Assembly (NCBI RefSeq): GCF_004114915.1
Contig: NZ_CP022219.1
Span: 1,766,501-1,830,500 of the forward strand
Length of the DNA stretch: 64,000 nucleotides
Direction of reading: 5' to 3'
Origin: Bradyrhizobium guangxiense
Lineage (GTDB): Bacteria > Pseudomonadota > Alphaproteobacteria > Rhizobiales > Xanthobacteraceae
Part shown: in pieces, positions 25,402 through 34,321 of the stretch
Layout: each line of letters starts with the position of its first letter
Numbering within the stretch: the stretch's first letter is position 1
The notes under the pieces: generated by a model
Told to the model about the DNA's origin: nothing
What the model saw: the letters and a program-made list of their open reading frames with translations, nothing else
Databases searched by the model: none
Made by a program: the position numbers and the translations under genes

Positions 25402-26475
25402 ATGAGCAAGAAGCAATACCGGATCGCGGTCATTCCCGGCGACGGCATCGGCAAGGAAGTGATGCCAGAGGGCCTGCGCGTCCTGGAGGCTGCGGCGAAG
25501 AAGCACGGCGTTTCCCTGCATTTCGACCATTTCGACTTCTCGTCGTGGGACTATTACGAGAAGCACGGTCAGATGATGCCCGATGACTGGAAGGAGAAGA
25601 TCGGCAAGCACGACGCCATCTATTTCGGCGCAGTCGGCTGGCCGGCCAAGATTCCGGACCACGTCTCGCTGTGGGGCTCGCTGATCAAGTTCCGTCGCGA
25701 GTTCGACCAGTATGTGAACCTGCGCCCGGTGCGGCTGATGCCGGGCGTGCCGTCGCCGCTGGCGGGTCGCAAGCCCGGCGACATCGATTTCTGGGTGGTG
25801 CGCGAGAACACCGAAGGTGAGTATTCGTCCGTCGGCGGTCGCATGTTCCCGGACACCGACCGCGAGTTCGTGACGCAGCAGACGGTGATGACCCGCACGG
25901 GTGTCGACCGCATCCTGAAGTTCGCCTTCGAGCTCGCGCAGTCGCGGCCGAAGAAGCACCTGACCTCGGCGACCAAGTCCAACGGCATCTCCATCACCAT
26001 GCCCTATTGGGACGAGCGCGTGGAGGCGATGGCGAAGAAGTATCCGGGCGTGAAGTGGGACAAGTACCACATCGACATCCTGACCGCGAACTTCGTGCTG
26101 CACCCGGATTGGTTCGACGTCGTGGTCGGCTCCAACCTATTCGGCGATATCCTCTCCGACCTCGGCCCGGCCTGCACCGGCACCATCGGCATCGCGCCGT
26201 CAGGCAACATCAATCCCGAAGGCGACTTTCCCTCGGTGTTCGAGCCGGTGCACGGCTCGGCGCCTGACATCGCCGGCCAGGGCATTGCCAACCCGATTGG
26301 GGCAATCTGGTCGGGCGCGATGATGCTGGAGCATCTCGGCGAGAAGGTCGCGGGCAAGTCGATCGTCGAAGCGATCGAGCGCACGCTCGCCGAGCGCACG
26401 TTGCGCACCAAGGACCTCGGGGGCAATGCGGATACGACCGCCTGCGGCAAGGCGGTTGCGGATATGGTGGATTAG
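25402..26475 (+). CDS. Tartrate dehydrogenase / decarboxylating D-malate dehydrogenase family
   Basis: The 357-residue beta-decarboxylating dehydrogenase is related to isopropylmalate dehydrogenase. The variant motif VRENTEGEYSSVGGR is typical of tartrate/D-malate dehydrogenases. The metal-binding region SNLFGDILSDLGP and the adenosine loop VHGSAPDIAGQGIANP are intact. The start is ATG 25402, with AAGGACG upstream. It oxidises tartrate, D-malate or related 2-hydroxy acids with NAD+ in family members; which is preferred here is not clear. The gene stands alone, divergent from the SDR gene. Confidence 0.88.
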   Translation: MSKKQYRIAVIPGDGIGKEVMPEGLRVLEAAAKKHGVSLHFDHFDFSSWDYYEKHGQMMPDDWKEKIGKHDAIYFGAVGWPAKIPDHVSLWGSLIKFRREFDQYVNLRPVRLMPGVPSPLAGRKPGDIDFWVVRENTEGEYSSVGGRMFPDTDREFVTQQTVMTRTGVDRILKFAFELAQSRPKKHLTSATKSNGISITMPYWDERVEAMAKKYPGVKWDKYHIDILTANFVLHPDWFDVVVGSNLFGDILSDLGPACTGTIGIAPSGNINPEGDFPSVFEPVHGSAPDIAGQGIANPIGAIWSGAMMLEHLGEKVAGKSIVEAIERTLAERTLRTKDLGGNADTTACGKAVADMVD

Positions 26476-26495
26476 CGCGGGCTACCAACCACAGG

Positions 26496-26637
26496 GTCGT
26501 CCCGGCGGAAGCCGGGACCCATACCCCAGGGGGTGGTTACAGCGCGAACTGGAAAACCGTGAGTCTTCGCCAAACTCAATCCCGTGGGTATGGATCCCGG
26601 ATCAGCACTTCGCTTCGCTGCGCTCGTCCGGGACGAC
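26496..26637. repeat. Palindromic repeat, GTCGTCCCGGC family
   Basis: This 142-base palindromic element starts GTCGTCCCGGCGG and ends CGTCCGGGACGAC, with inner paired parts GGGACCCATACC and GGTATGGATCCC. It fills the gap between the tartrate dehydrogenase stop and the convergent Ldh-family gene. No coding potential is seen. Confidence 0.75.
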
Positions 26638-26663
26638 ACCGATTGTGATTGCTTAGTCCCAGA

Positions 26664-27737
26664 CTACCCTGCGATCTTCTCGATCGCCGCCTGATCCAGC
26701 CCGAACTTCTTCCCGGCCTCGAGAATCTCCTGCCAGGTGGTCGGATCGACCGGAATGCCTTCGGCGAGGCGCTTCTTCTTGGTCTCACGCTCGGGCTCGC
26801 CGGCGATTTTGACCTTGTCGACGCCGGCGCCGGGCGGTGAGCCGGTGTGCCAGGCGACAAAACTCTCGACTTCGCGCGCGAGGTTCTCGCCAGTGCCGAG
26901 CTTGCCCGGGTCGATGACGATCGAGAGCATGCCGTTGAGGACGTTGTACTTGCCGTCGGACGGGCCCTTGACCACCTGCCCGCCGGAGAGCGCGCCGCCG
27001 AGGATTTCGCACACCAGGGCGAGCCCCGACCCCTTGTGCTCGCCGAACGGCAGGATCGCGCCGTATGGCGGGGTCACGGGGTAGCGCGGATTGACCGTGG
27101 GCTTGCCTTCGTCGTCGATGATGGTGCCGGGCTCGAGCGCGACGCCCTTGTTGTGGGCGACGCGGGTCTTGCCCTGCGCGATTCTGCTGGTCGCGAAGTC
27201 GAGCACGATGGGGTCCTTGCCCCGGCGCGGGATGCCGACGCAGAACGGGTTGGTGCCGTGGCGGGCATCGCTGCCGCCCCCGGGCGCCACGATCGGGCGC
27301 GAGATCACGTTGACGAAGTGGATCGAGACCAGTCCATGGTCGATGCACTGCTCGGCCCAGTGGCCGATGCGGCCGATATGGTGCGAGTTGGAGAGGCCGA
27401 CGAGGCACACGCCATTTTTCTTGGCGCGCTCGGCAGCCAGCTCCATCGCCTCATGGCCGATCACCTGGCCGTAGCCGGTCAGGCCGTCGAGGGTGAGCAG
27501 CGGACCGGTGTCGAGCACGATCTTGACGTGCTGGTTCACCGCGAGGCCGCCTGTCGTGACGCTCTGAACATAGCGGGGGATCATGCCGACGCCGTGGGAG
27601 TCGTGTCCCTTCAGATTGGCCTCGACGAGGTTAATGGAGACGAGCTCGGCCTCGCGGTCCGAGGAGCCGCCGGCCTTGACGATGGCGCGGATGGCGTTGG
27701 TGAGCGGCTCTGCCTTGATGGTGCGATAGTCGGCCAT
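26664..27737 (-). CDS. Ldh-family (malate/L-lactate/ureidoglycolate) dehydrogenase
   Basis: The 357-residue enzyme is of the YlbC/MDH2-like NAD(P)-dependent family, unrelated to Rossmann malate dehydrogenases. Markers are LKGHDSHGVGMIPRYV with the catalytic histidine, NSHHIGRIGHWAEQC, and LPFGEHKGSGLALVCEIL. Members oxidise malate, L-sulfolactate, 2,3-diketogulonate or ureidoglycolate. Its upstream neighbours are a D-2-hydroxyacid dehydrogenase and an M20 amidohydrolase, so a ureide-like substrate is possible. A hairpin repeat lies in the 71-base gap upstream. Confidence 0.85.
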   Translation of the reverse strand: MADYRTIKAEPLTNAIRAIVKAGGSSDREAELVSINLVEANLKGHDSHGVGMIPRYVQSVTTGGLAVNQHVKIVLDTGPLLTLDGLTGYGQVIGHEAMELAAERAKKNGVCLVGLSNSHHIGRIGHWAEQCIDHGLVSIHFVNVISRPIVAPGGGSDARHGTNPFCVGIPRRGKDPIVLDFATSRIAQGKTRVAHNKGVALEPGTIIDDEGKPTVNPRYPVTPPYGAILPFGEHKGSGLALVCEILGGALSGGQVVKGPSDGKYNVLNGMLSIVIDPGKLGTGENLAREVESFVAWHTGSPPGAGVDKVKIAGEPERETKKKRLAEGIPVDPTTWQEILEAGKKFGLDQAAIEKIAG

Positions 27738-27780
27738 TGTTGTTGCTCTTGTCCTTTCACGATTTGGCGGGGAGCGTAGG

Positions 27781-27808
27781 GGTAGGTTAGCCGAAGGCGT
27801 AACCTACC
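27781..27808. repeat. Hairpin after the D-2-hydroxyacid dehydrogenase stop codon
   Basis: GGTAGGTTA (27781-27789) and TAACCTACC (27800-27808) are a perfect 9-base stem. The spacer can pair further internally (GCC/GGC). It begins directly after the stop codon of the dehydrogenase on the minus strand. It lacks a T-tract, so it is probably a repeat or transcript-stabilising hairpin within the operon. Confidence 0.55.
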
Positions 27809-28720
27809 TTACGAACTTACGATCCGGCGGCAATGAACCAATGCCGCTTCAATGAGGTTCTCGCTGGCCTCGGGCGTGCGGAAGGCCGAATGCGCCGAGA
27901 GCGTCACGTTCGGAATCTTGGTCAGCGGATGGTCCGCCGGCAGAGGCTCGATGTTGAAGACGTCGAGGCCGGCATGGCGGATGTGGCCCGACTTCAGCGC
28001 GTCGATCATCGCTTGCTCGTCGACGATCGCGGCGCGCGCGGTGTTGACGAAGATGACGCCCGGTTTCATCTTCGCGATCTTCTCGCGCGAGATCATGCCG
28101 CGCGTCTCGTCGTTGAGCAGCAGGTGCAGCGACACGACGTCGCTATTCGCCAGAACCGTGTCGAGATCGGTGAACGTCACGCCCGGATGGCTTTTGGACG
28201 AGCGGTTCCAGGCGATCACCTTCATGCCGCTGCCCGAGGCAATGCGCGCGACCTCCGCGGCGATGCCGCCGAAGCCGATCAGGCCGAGGGTTTTGCCGGT
28301 GAGCTGCATGCCGTCCTCGCGCAGCCAGCTGCCGGCGCGCATCTCGCGGTCCATCATCGCGATGACGCGGGCCGAGGCCCACATCAGCGCGATCGCGGAT
28401 TCGGCGACCGCCGTATCACCATAGCCCTTGATCAGATGCACGGAGATGCCGAGCTCGGCGAGCTCCTCCGGGTTCATGTAGCTGCGCGCGCCGGTGCCGA
28501 GGAACACGACGTGCTTCAGGCCTGCGCATTTCTTCGCGACCTCGGTCGGAAGAGCCGTGTGATCGACGATCGCGATCTCGGCGCCGTCGAGGATTTCAGG
28601 GTATTGCTCGGGCTTGATGTCGGGATCCCGGTGGATGCGCACCTTGGGGTCGCCGGGCTTCATGAGCCGTTCCATGATTACGGCGAGGGCTTCGTTGGCG
28701 TCGACGAAAACTCCGCGCAT
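27809..28720 (-). CDS. NAD-dependent D-2-hydroxyacid dehydrogenase
   Basis: The 303-residue protein has the classic active site: Arg229 (NTARAAIVDE), Glu258 (IEPLP) and His277 (SAHSAF). A Rossmann loop, LGLIGFGGIAAEVARIA, starts near residue 146. It belongs to the phosphoglycerate/formate dehydrogenase-like family and should reduce a 2-keto acid or oxidise a D-2-hydroxy acid. It lies 12 bases downstream of the M20 amidohydrolase and is probably co-transcribed with it. Confidence 0.88.
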   Translation of the reverse strand: MRGVFVDANEALAVIMERLMKPGDPKVRIHRDPDIKPEQYPEILDGAEIAIVDHTALPTEVAKKCAGLKHVVFLGTGARSYMNPEELAELGISVHLIKGYGDTAVAESAIALMWASARVIAMMDREMRAGSWLREDGMQLTGKTLGLIGFGGIAAEVARIASGSGMKVIAWNRSSKSHPGVTFTDLDTVLANSDVVSLHLLLNDETRGMISREKIAKMKPGVIFVNTARAAIVDEQAMIDALKSGHIRHAGLDVFNIEPLPADHPLTKIPNVTLSAHSAFRTPEASENLIEAALVHCRRIVSS

Positions 28721-28732
28721 GGCTCTCTCCGG

Positions 28733-29983
28733 TCAGGATACGACGCCGGCGATCGCCAGCACGGTATGCATGAGGACGTTGGTGCCTGCGGCGCAGTCGG
28801 GTTGCGTCGCATCTTCCAGCTCGTTGTGGCTGATGCCGTCCTTGCATGGCACAAACACCATTGCCGCCGGCATCTTGGTGTTGAGGTTGCAGGCGTCGTG
28901 GCCGGCGCCGGAGGTGATGCGGCGCGAGGAATAGCCGAGCGTCTTGGCCGCGTTCTCGACCGCCGCAATGAGCTTGGGATCGAAATGCGTCGGCGGCTTG
29001 CGCCAGACCAGGTCGATCTTGACGTCGACCTTGCGGCGCGCGGCGATCTCGGCAATCGCGGCGCGCAGATCGCGATCGAGCGCGTCCATGATCGCACCAT
29101 CAGCGCTGCGGCAATCGACGGTGAAGGCGATCTCGCCGGGAATGACGTTGCGTGAGGGATTGGCGATCACGGCCTCGCCGATGGTGCCGACTGCGTTCGG
29201 CCCATGCTTCTTGGCAATGGCTTCCATCGCCAGCACGATCTCCGATAGCGTTGCGAGCGCATCGCGCCGCAGCGGCATCGGGGTCGATCCGGCATGGCTC
29301 TCGAAGCCGGAAATCTTGCCGTCATACCAGAGCACGCCCTGGCCGGAATCGACCACGCCGATGGTCTTGCCTTCGGCCTCCAGGATCGGACCTTGCTCGA
29401 TATGCAATTCAACGAAGCAGCCGAGCTTCTGGAAGCCGACCGGCTTGTCGCCGCGATAGCCGATGCTGTCGAGCGCTTGGCCGACGCTCACACCGTCGGC
29501 GTCCTTGCGCGACAAAATGTCGTCGGTGGTGAAATCGCCGACATAGGCGGCGGAGGCCATCATTGCGGGCGCGAAGCGCGAGCCTTCCTCGTTGGTCCAG
29601 TTGACGATGCAGATCGGCGCCTCGGTCTCGATGCCGGCATCGTTCAGCGTGCGGATCACTTCGAGCGCGCCGAGCGTTCCCAGAATGCCGTCATACTTGC
29701 CGCCGGTCGGCTGGGTGTCGAGATGCGAGCCGATACCGACGGGCGGCTTCGACATGTCGCGGCCCTTGCGCAGGCCGAACTGCGATCCGAGCGCGTCGAC
29801 GTGAACTTCCAGCCCGGCGTCTTCGCAGGCCTTGCGGAACCAGTCACGCACCTGCTTGTCTTCGTTGCTGAGCGTCAGCCGCCGCACGCCGCCCTTTGCC
29901 GTCGCGCCGAATTGCGCGGTCTCGTGGATGGAGCCCCAGAGGCGGGCGGAATCGATTTGCAAATTGGTGGCGGCTCGGCTCAT
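28733..29983 (-). CDS. M20-family amidohydrolase (allantoate amidohydrolase / N-carbamoyl amino acid hydrolase type)
   Basis: The 416-residue zinc hydrolase is of the HyuC/AllC/beta-ureidopropionase group. Metal-binding motifs are visible: GSHLDTQPTGGKYDG, then NWTNEEGSRFAPAMMAS, and later SGAGHDACNL. These enzymes release ammonia and CO2 from ureido groups such as allantoate or N-carbamoyl amino acids. It heads a three-gene minus-strand run with two hydroxyacid dehydrogenases. That suggests degradation of a carbamoylated hydroxy acid, but the substrate is only inferred. Confidence 0.87.
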   Translation of the reverse strand: MSRAATNLQIDSARLWGSIHETAQFGATAKGGVRRLTLSNEDKQVRDWFRKACEDAGLEVHVDALGSQFGLRKGRDMSKPPVGIGSHLDTQPTGGKYDGILGTLGALEVIRTLNDAGIETEAPICIVNWTNEEGSRFAPAMMASAAYVGDFTTDDILSRKDADGVSVGQALDSIGYRGDKPVGFQKLGCFVELHIEQGPILEAEGKTIGVVDSGQGVLWYDGKISGFESHAGSTPMPLRRDALATLSEIVLAMEAIAKKHGPNAVGTIGEAVIANPSRNVIPGEIAFTVDCRSADGAIMDALDRDLRAAIAEIAARRKVDVKIDLVWRKPPTHFDPKLIAAVENAAKTLGYSSRRITSGAGHDACNLNTKMPAAMVFVPCKDGISHNELEDATQPDCAAGTNVLMHTVLAIAGVVS

Positions 29984-30004
29984 GCGTCTCTTCCATTGAT
30001 CGCT

Positions 30005-30083
30005 GTCATTCCGGGGCGCCCGCAGGGCGAACCCGGAATCTCGAGATTCCGGGTTCGATGCTGTCGCATCGCCCCGGAATGAC
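30005..30083. repeat. Palindromic repeat, GTCATTCCGGGGC family (copy 2)
   Basis: This 79-base palindrome is nearly identical, in reverse orientation, to the copy at 24365-24442, sharing the centre AATCTCGAGATT and the ends GTCATTCCGGGGC/GCCCCGGAATGAC. It lies between the M20 hydrolase start and the LysR gene end. Confidence 0.85.
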
Positions 30084-30103
30084 GGTAGAAAATCCGGCTC
30101 TTT

Positions 30104-31021
30104 TCAATGACGCGCCAGCGCGGGCGCGTCAACCGCGAGGCTGCTCTGCGCAATCTGCCGTGCCAGCTCGGCGACGCGCTCCACGGCGACGACATCGGGC
30201 GAGGCGAGCCAGCTCGCGGTGAAGGTCAGGGGGGCGATGGCGAGATCGGTATCGAGCAGTTGCAGCCGTCCGTCGCCGAGCTCGTTCTCGACGATGGCGT
30301 CGGGGATCACGGCGATGCCGAGGCCCTCGACCGCCATGTGGATGACGGTGGCCAGAGAAGCGGACGCATGCAGGCGGATCGGCGGCAGCTCCGGCCGGTC
30401 GAACACCTCGCGCACGACCTCGTAAGGCTTGGTCTTGCGCGGGAAGGTGATGATCGGAAACCGCGCGAGCTCCGCCGGCGTCACCGGGCCCTTGCCGAGG
30501 CCGAGCGAGGGACTGGCGAGGAATCCGATCGGATAATCGGCGAGCACGCGATTGTGCACGCCGGAGGCGGACAGCGGTCCCACCACGAACGCGAGCTCGA
30601 TCTCCTGGGCGAGCAGGCGCGCGGTGAGGTTTGGCGTGATGTCGACTTCGATCTCCAGCGATAGGTTCGGGTAGACCTGGTTGACGCTCTTCACGAGGCG
30701 CGGCAGCCAGGTGTGCACGATGGTCTCGGCGACGCCGAGCCGCATCACGCCGCGCATCGCCGAGGCATCGCCGATCTCCGCCATCATCTGCGCCCGCAGG
30801 CCGATCAGCTTCTCCGCATAGACCATCATCTGCCGGCCGCTCGGGGTCGGCGAGGCCACGCGATGATCGCGATTGAGCAGCTTCACGCCCATCTCGCGCT
30901 CGAGCTGGGCGATGCGCTGGGAGATCGCGGGCTGGGTGGTGTTGAGCCGTTGCGCGGCGCCGCGAAAGCTGCCGAGCTTCACAACCCAGAGGAACGTCTC
31001 GATCGACCTGAAGTCCAGCAT
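30104..31021 (-). CDS. LysR-type transcriptional regulator
   Basis: The 305-residue regulator has the N-terminal LysR helix-turn-helix (SFRGAAQRLNTTQPAISQRI, about 18-37) and a periplasmic-binding-protein-like effector domain. It is divergent from the DUF1445 gene across a perfect 9-base dyad. It lies next to both the M20 hydrolase run and the Liv-type importer, which makes it the likely regulator of this catabolic cluster. The effector is unknown. Confidence 0.9.
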   Translation of the reverse strand: MLDFRSIETFLWVVKLGSFRGAAQRLNTTQPAISQRIAQLEREMGVKLLNRDHRVASPTPSGRQMMVYAEKLIGLRAQMMAEIGDASAMRGVMRLGVAETIVHTWLPRLVKSVNQVYPNLSLEIEVDITPNLTARLLAQEIELAFVVGPLSASGVHNRVLADYPIGFLASPSLGLGKGPVTPAELARFPIITFPRKTKPYEVVREVFDRPELPPIRLHASASLATVIHMAVEGLGIAVIPDAIVENELGDGRLQLLDTDLAIAPLTFTASWLASPDVVAVERVAELARQIAQSSLAVDAPALARH

Positions 31022-31038
31022 TGGAAGGATTTTCCCAG

Positions 31039-31059
31039 TCGATAAATCAGATTTATCGA
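31039..31059. promoter_or_regulatory. Perfect dyad between LysR and DUF1445 genes
   Basis: TCGATAAAT (31039-31047) and ATTTATCGA (31051-31059) form a perfect 9-base inverted repeat around CAG. It contains the T-N11-A type spacing of LysR recognition boxes. It lies 17 bases upstream of the LysR start codon and 82 bases upstream of the DUF1445 gene, the usual place for an autoregulatory LysR site. Confidence 0.6.
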
Positions 31060-31141
31060 GATTGATTAGAAACGACGATTAGACTTTATAGCACGCTTGG
31101 TGTTGGCTTGTCTTTGTCGAGTTTATAGGCAGGGCGATTAC

Positions 31142-31957
31142 ATGACTGTTTTGGTGGCAGCGCAGCAAACTGAAACGCCCGACGCCCTTCCGAGCCGCAA
31201 GGCCCGGCTCGCCTATCGGCAGGGATTGGTCGCTTCCACCGCCGGCGTCGCTCCCGGCTTCGTCCAGGGCAATCTGGCGATCCTGCCGGCCGAATATGCC
31301 GGCGCCTTCCATCGCTTCTGCCAGCTCAATCCGAAACCGTGCCCGATCGTCGGCATGTCCGATGTCGGCAGCCCCCATATCCCGGCGCTCGGCGCCGATC
31401 TCGACATTCGCACCGACGTGCCGCGCTACCGCGTCTGGCGCGACGGCGAAGTGGTAGATGAGCCGACCGACGTGACGAAGTACTGGCGCGACGATCTCGT
31501 GACCTTCGTGCTCGGCTGCTCGTTCTCGTTCGAGGAGGCGTTGCTGGATGAGGGCATGCCGATCCGCCACATCGAGCAGAACGTGCGGGTGCCGATGTAC
31601 CGCACCAATATCGCCTGCAGCGAGGCCGGACCGTTCGCCGGTCCGATGGTGGTGTCGATGCGTCCGTTCAAGCCGGCTGACGCGATCCGCGCGGTGCAGA
31701 TCACCTCGCGCTATCCCGCCGTGCACGGCGCTCCCGTGCATCTCGGCCATCCGCACCTGATCGGCATCAAGGACATCGCCAAGCCCGACTATGGTGATCC
31801 GGTGCCGGTCGCCGACGACGAGATCCCGGTGTTCTGGGCCTGTGGCGTGACCCCGCAATCGGTGATCAACGCCGCGAAGGTTCCGTTCGCGATCACGCAT
31901 TCGCCCGGCCTGATGCTGGTCACCGATCTCAAGAACAGGACCATGGCCGTGATTTAG
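31142..31957 (+). CDS. DUF1445 family protein (putative hydro-lyase, D-glutamate cyclase-like)
   Basis: The 271-residue protein matches the DUF1445/YcsI family, with [20 protein letters not shown] near the start, [12 protein letters not shown] in the middle and the near-C-terminal [13 protein letters not shown]. The family is named putative hydro-lyase, and its animal homologue DGLUCY is a D-glutamate cyclase. No bacterial reaction can be assigned here. The ATG at 31142 is preferred to an in-frame start 45 bases upstream. It is divergent from LysR and upstream of the Liv-type importer genes. Confidence 0.82.
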   Translation: MTVLVAAQQTETPDALPSRKARLAYRQGLVASTAGVAPGFVQGNLAILPAEYAGAFHRFCQLNPKPCPIVGMSDVGSPHIPALGADLDIRTDVPRYRVWRDGEVVDEPTDVTKYWRDDLVTFVLGCSFSFEEALLDEGMPIRHIEQNVRVPMYRTNIACSEAGPFAGPMVVSMRPFKPADAIRAVQITSRYPAVHGAPVHLGHPHLIGIKDIAKPDYGDPVPVADDEIPVFWACGVTPQSVINAAKVPFAITHSPGLMLVTDLKNRTMAVI

Positions 31958-32046
31958 TGGGCAGCATTTGCTGCTTCTTCGAGCTTTACCGCATCCATCA
32001 ATCGCTTCATTCGATCATCTGAAATTCAGTCACAGAGGACTCTGCC

Positions 32047-33291
32047 ATGACGATCACTCGCCGCGACGTGCTGTTAGGTGCCACCGCCACTGCCGCTCTC
32101 GTGCCGTTGGCAGCGCGCGCACAGACCTCGGAGGTCGTGATCGGCGTGATCTATCCGTTCTCCGGCGGCAGCGCCCAGCAGGGCGTCGACGCGCAGAAGG
32201 CCTACGAGACTGCGCTCGAAGTCATCAACAAGGATGCTGATTTCGCCCTGCCGCTGGCGAAGGGCGAGGGCCTGCCGGGTCTCGGCGGCGCCAAGATCCG
32301 CCTCGTGTTCGCCGACCATCAGGCCGATCCGCAGAAAGGCCGCGCCGAGGCCGAGCGCCTGATCACGCAGGAGAAGGTCTGCGCCATCATCGGCACCTAT
32401 CAGAGCGCCGTCGCCGTCACTGTCAGCCAGATCTGCGAACGCTATCAGGTCCCGTTCGTCTCGGCCGACAATTCCTCGCCCAGCCTGCATCGCCGCGGCC
32501 TGAAGTACTATTTCCGCGCCGCACCGCACGACGAGATGTACTCGGCCGCCATGTTCGACTTTTTCGATGCCATGAAGAAGAAGGGCACCAAGATCGAGAC
32601 GCTGTCGCTGTTCCACGAGGACACCATCTTCGGCACCGATTCCGGCAACGCCCAGGCCAAAATCGCCGGCGAGCGTGGCTACAAGATCGTCACCGACATC
32701 AAGTATCGCGCCAACTCGCCCTCGCTCTCGGCCGAAGTGCAGCAGCTCAAGTCTGCGAACGCCGACGTGCTGATGCCCTCGAGCTACACCACCGACGGCA
32801 TCCTCTTGGTCAAGACCATGGCCGAGCTCGGCTACAAGCCGAATGCGATCGTGGCGCAGGACGCCGGCTTCTCCGAGAAGGCGCTCTATGATGCCGTCGG
32901 CGACAAGCTCGAAGGCGTGATCTCGCGCGGCACCTTCTCGCTCGACCTCGCGCAGAAGCGGCCGATGGTCGGCAAGATCAACGAGATGTTCAAGGCGCGC
33001 TCGGGCAAGGACTTCAACGACCTCACCTCGCGCCAGTTCATGGGCCTGATCATCCTCGCCGACGCCATCAGCCGCGCCAAGTCGACCGACGGCGAGAAGA
33101 TCCGCGATGCGCTGGCGGCGACCGACATCCCGGGCGAGCAGACCATCATGCCCTGGAAGCGCGTCAAGTTCGACGAGGCTGGCCAGAACAACGACGCTGA
33201 CCCGGTGCTGCTGCAATATGTCGGCGGAAAGTTCGTCACCATCTTCCCGCCGCAGGCTGCGATCGCCGAGGCGATCTGGCCGATGAAGTAA
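32047..33291 (+). CDS. ABC transporter substrate-binding protein, branched-chain amino acid (LivK) type
   Basis: The 414-residue periplasmic protein is of the LivJ/LivK/amide-binding family. The N-terminus TRRDVLLGATATAALVPLA, followed by ARAQ, looks like a twin-arginine or Sec signal with cleavage after ARA. The mature start EVVIGVIYPFSGGSAQQGVD is typical. An AGAGGA ribosome site precedes the ATG. It is the first of five genes for a complete importer. The ligand may be an amide, ureide or amino acid judged from the neighbouring amidohydrolase, which is inference. Confidence 0.9.
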   Translation: MTITRRDVLLGATATAALVPLAARAQTSEVVIGVIYPFSGGSAQQGVDAQKAYETALEVINKDADFALPLAKGEGLPGLGGAKIRLVFADHQADPQKGRAEAERLITQEKVCAIIGTYQSAVAVTVSQICERYQVPFVSADNSSPSLHRRGLKYYFRAAPHDEMYSAAMFDFFDAMKKKGTKIETLSLFHEDTIFGTDSGNAQAKIAGERGYKIVTDIKYRANSPSLSAEVQQLKSANADVLMPSSYTTDGILLVKTMAELGYKPNAIVAQDAGFSEKALYDAVGDKLEGVISRGTFSLDLAQKRPMVGKINEMFKARSGKDFNDLTSRQFMGLIILADAISRAKSTDGEKIRDALAATDIPGEQTIMPWKRVKFDEAGQNNDADPVLLQYVGGKFVTIFPPQAAIAEAIWPMK

Positions 33292-33325
33292 GAGTGGGAA
33301 GCGGGAGCTCAGATGTAGCTCCCGC

Positions 33326-33420
33326 CCTCATCCTGAGGAGCGGGCGCAGCCCGCATCTCGAAGGGCGAGGGCTGGGCCATCCTTCGAGACGCGCGCTGGT
33401 GCGCGCTCCTCAGGATGAGG
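33326..33420. repeat. Palindromic repeat, CATCCTGAGGAGC family, inside the importer operon
   Basis: CCTCATCCTGAGGAGC (33326-33341) and GCTCCTCAGGATGAGG (33405-33420) are a perfect 16-base inverted repeat with further pairing inside. It lies between the binding-protein stop (33291) and the first permease start (33443). In RNA it would be a very stable hairpin that can protect the upstream message and reduce read-through. Confidence 0.85.
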
Positions 33421-33442
33421 ATCTATTTCGGGGGACAGACTT

Positions 33443-34321
33443 TTGACAGCCCAAGCCATTATCCAAAGCCTTGCGAGCGGTCTGCTCATGGGCCTGCTCT
33501 ACGGACTGATCGCGGTCGGCCTCGCGCTGATCTTCGGACTGATGGACGTCACGAACTTCGCCCATGGCGAGTTCCTGATGATCGCGATGTACCTGTCCTT
33601 CTTCCTGTTCGCGTTCTTCGCGATCGACCCCTTGCTGTCGGCGCCCTTGGTCGCCGCCGCGCTCTTCATCTTCGGAGCGGTGGTCTATCTGCTGCTTGTA
33701 CGTTTCGCCATGCGGGCCAAGGCCAATGCCGGCATGGTGCAGATCTTCACCACCTTCGGCCTCGCCATCGTCATGCGCGGCCTCGCGCAGTACTTCTTCA
33801 CGCCAGACTATCGCAGCATTCCGCAGTCCTGGCTCGGCGGCAAAACCATTTCGGTTGCCGGCATCTTCCTGCCGGAACCGCAGCTGGTCGGTGCGCTGGT
33901 CTCGATCGCGGCCTTTGCCGGTCTCTATTTCTTCATCCACCGCACAGATTTCGGTCGCGCACTGGAAGCCACGCGTGAAGATCCCGGCGCGGTCGCGCTG
34001 GTCGGCATCGACAAGAACCGCGTGTTCGCTTTCGGCTGGGGCCTCGGCGCCGCCCTGGTCGGCCTCGCCGGCGCGATCATGGCGGTGTTCTTCTACATCT
34101 ATCCCGACGTCGGCGCCTCCTTTGCCCTGATCGCCTACGTCACCGTGGCGCTCGGCGGCTTCGGCAGCGTGTTCGGCGCCTTCGCGGGCGGCATCATCGT
34201 CGGCCTCGTCGAAGCCGTCACCGCGCTGGTGCTGCCGCCGTCGCTGAAATCGGTCGGCATCTACGCGGTCTATCTCCTGGTCGTCTTCATCCGGCCGCGC
34301 GGCCTGTTCGGATCGATCTGA
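33443..34321 (+). CDS. Branched-chain amino acid ABC permease, LivH type
   Basis: The 292-residue inner-membrane permease has the LivH pattern: SLASGLLMGLLYGLIAVGLA at the N-terminus, MDVTNFAHGEFLMIAMY, and the EAA-like loop ALEATREDPGAVALVGIDKN. Translation starts at TTG 33443 with GGGGGA seven bases upstream. Its stop overlaps the LivM start (TGATG). It forms the membrane channel with the next gene. Confidence 0.92.
   Translation: MTAQAIIQSLASGLLMGLLYGLIAVGLALIFGLMDVTNFAHGEFLMIAMYLSFFLFAFFAIDPLLSAPLVAAALFIFGAVVYLLLVRFAMRAKANAGMVQIFTTFGLAIVMRGLAQYFFTPDYRSIPQSWLGGKTISVAGIFLPEPQLVGALVSIAAFAGLYFFIHRTDFGRALEATREDPGAVALVGIDKNRVFAFGWGLGAALVGLAGAIMAVFFYIYPDVGASFALIAYVTVALGGFGSVFGAFAGGIIVGLVEAVTALVLPPSLKSVGIYAVYLLVVFIRPRGLFGSI

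Noticed and set aside
31961..31974. Small hairpin GCAGCATTTGCTGC after the DUF1445 gene
   Set aside because: The stem is short, with almost no loop and no proper T-tract, so it was not listed as a terminator.
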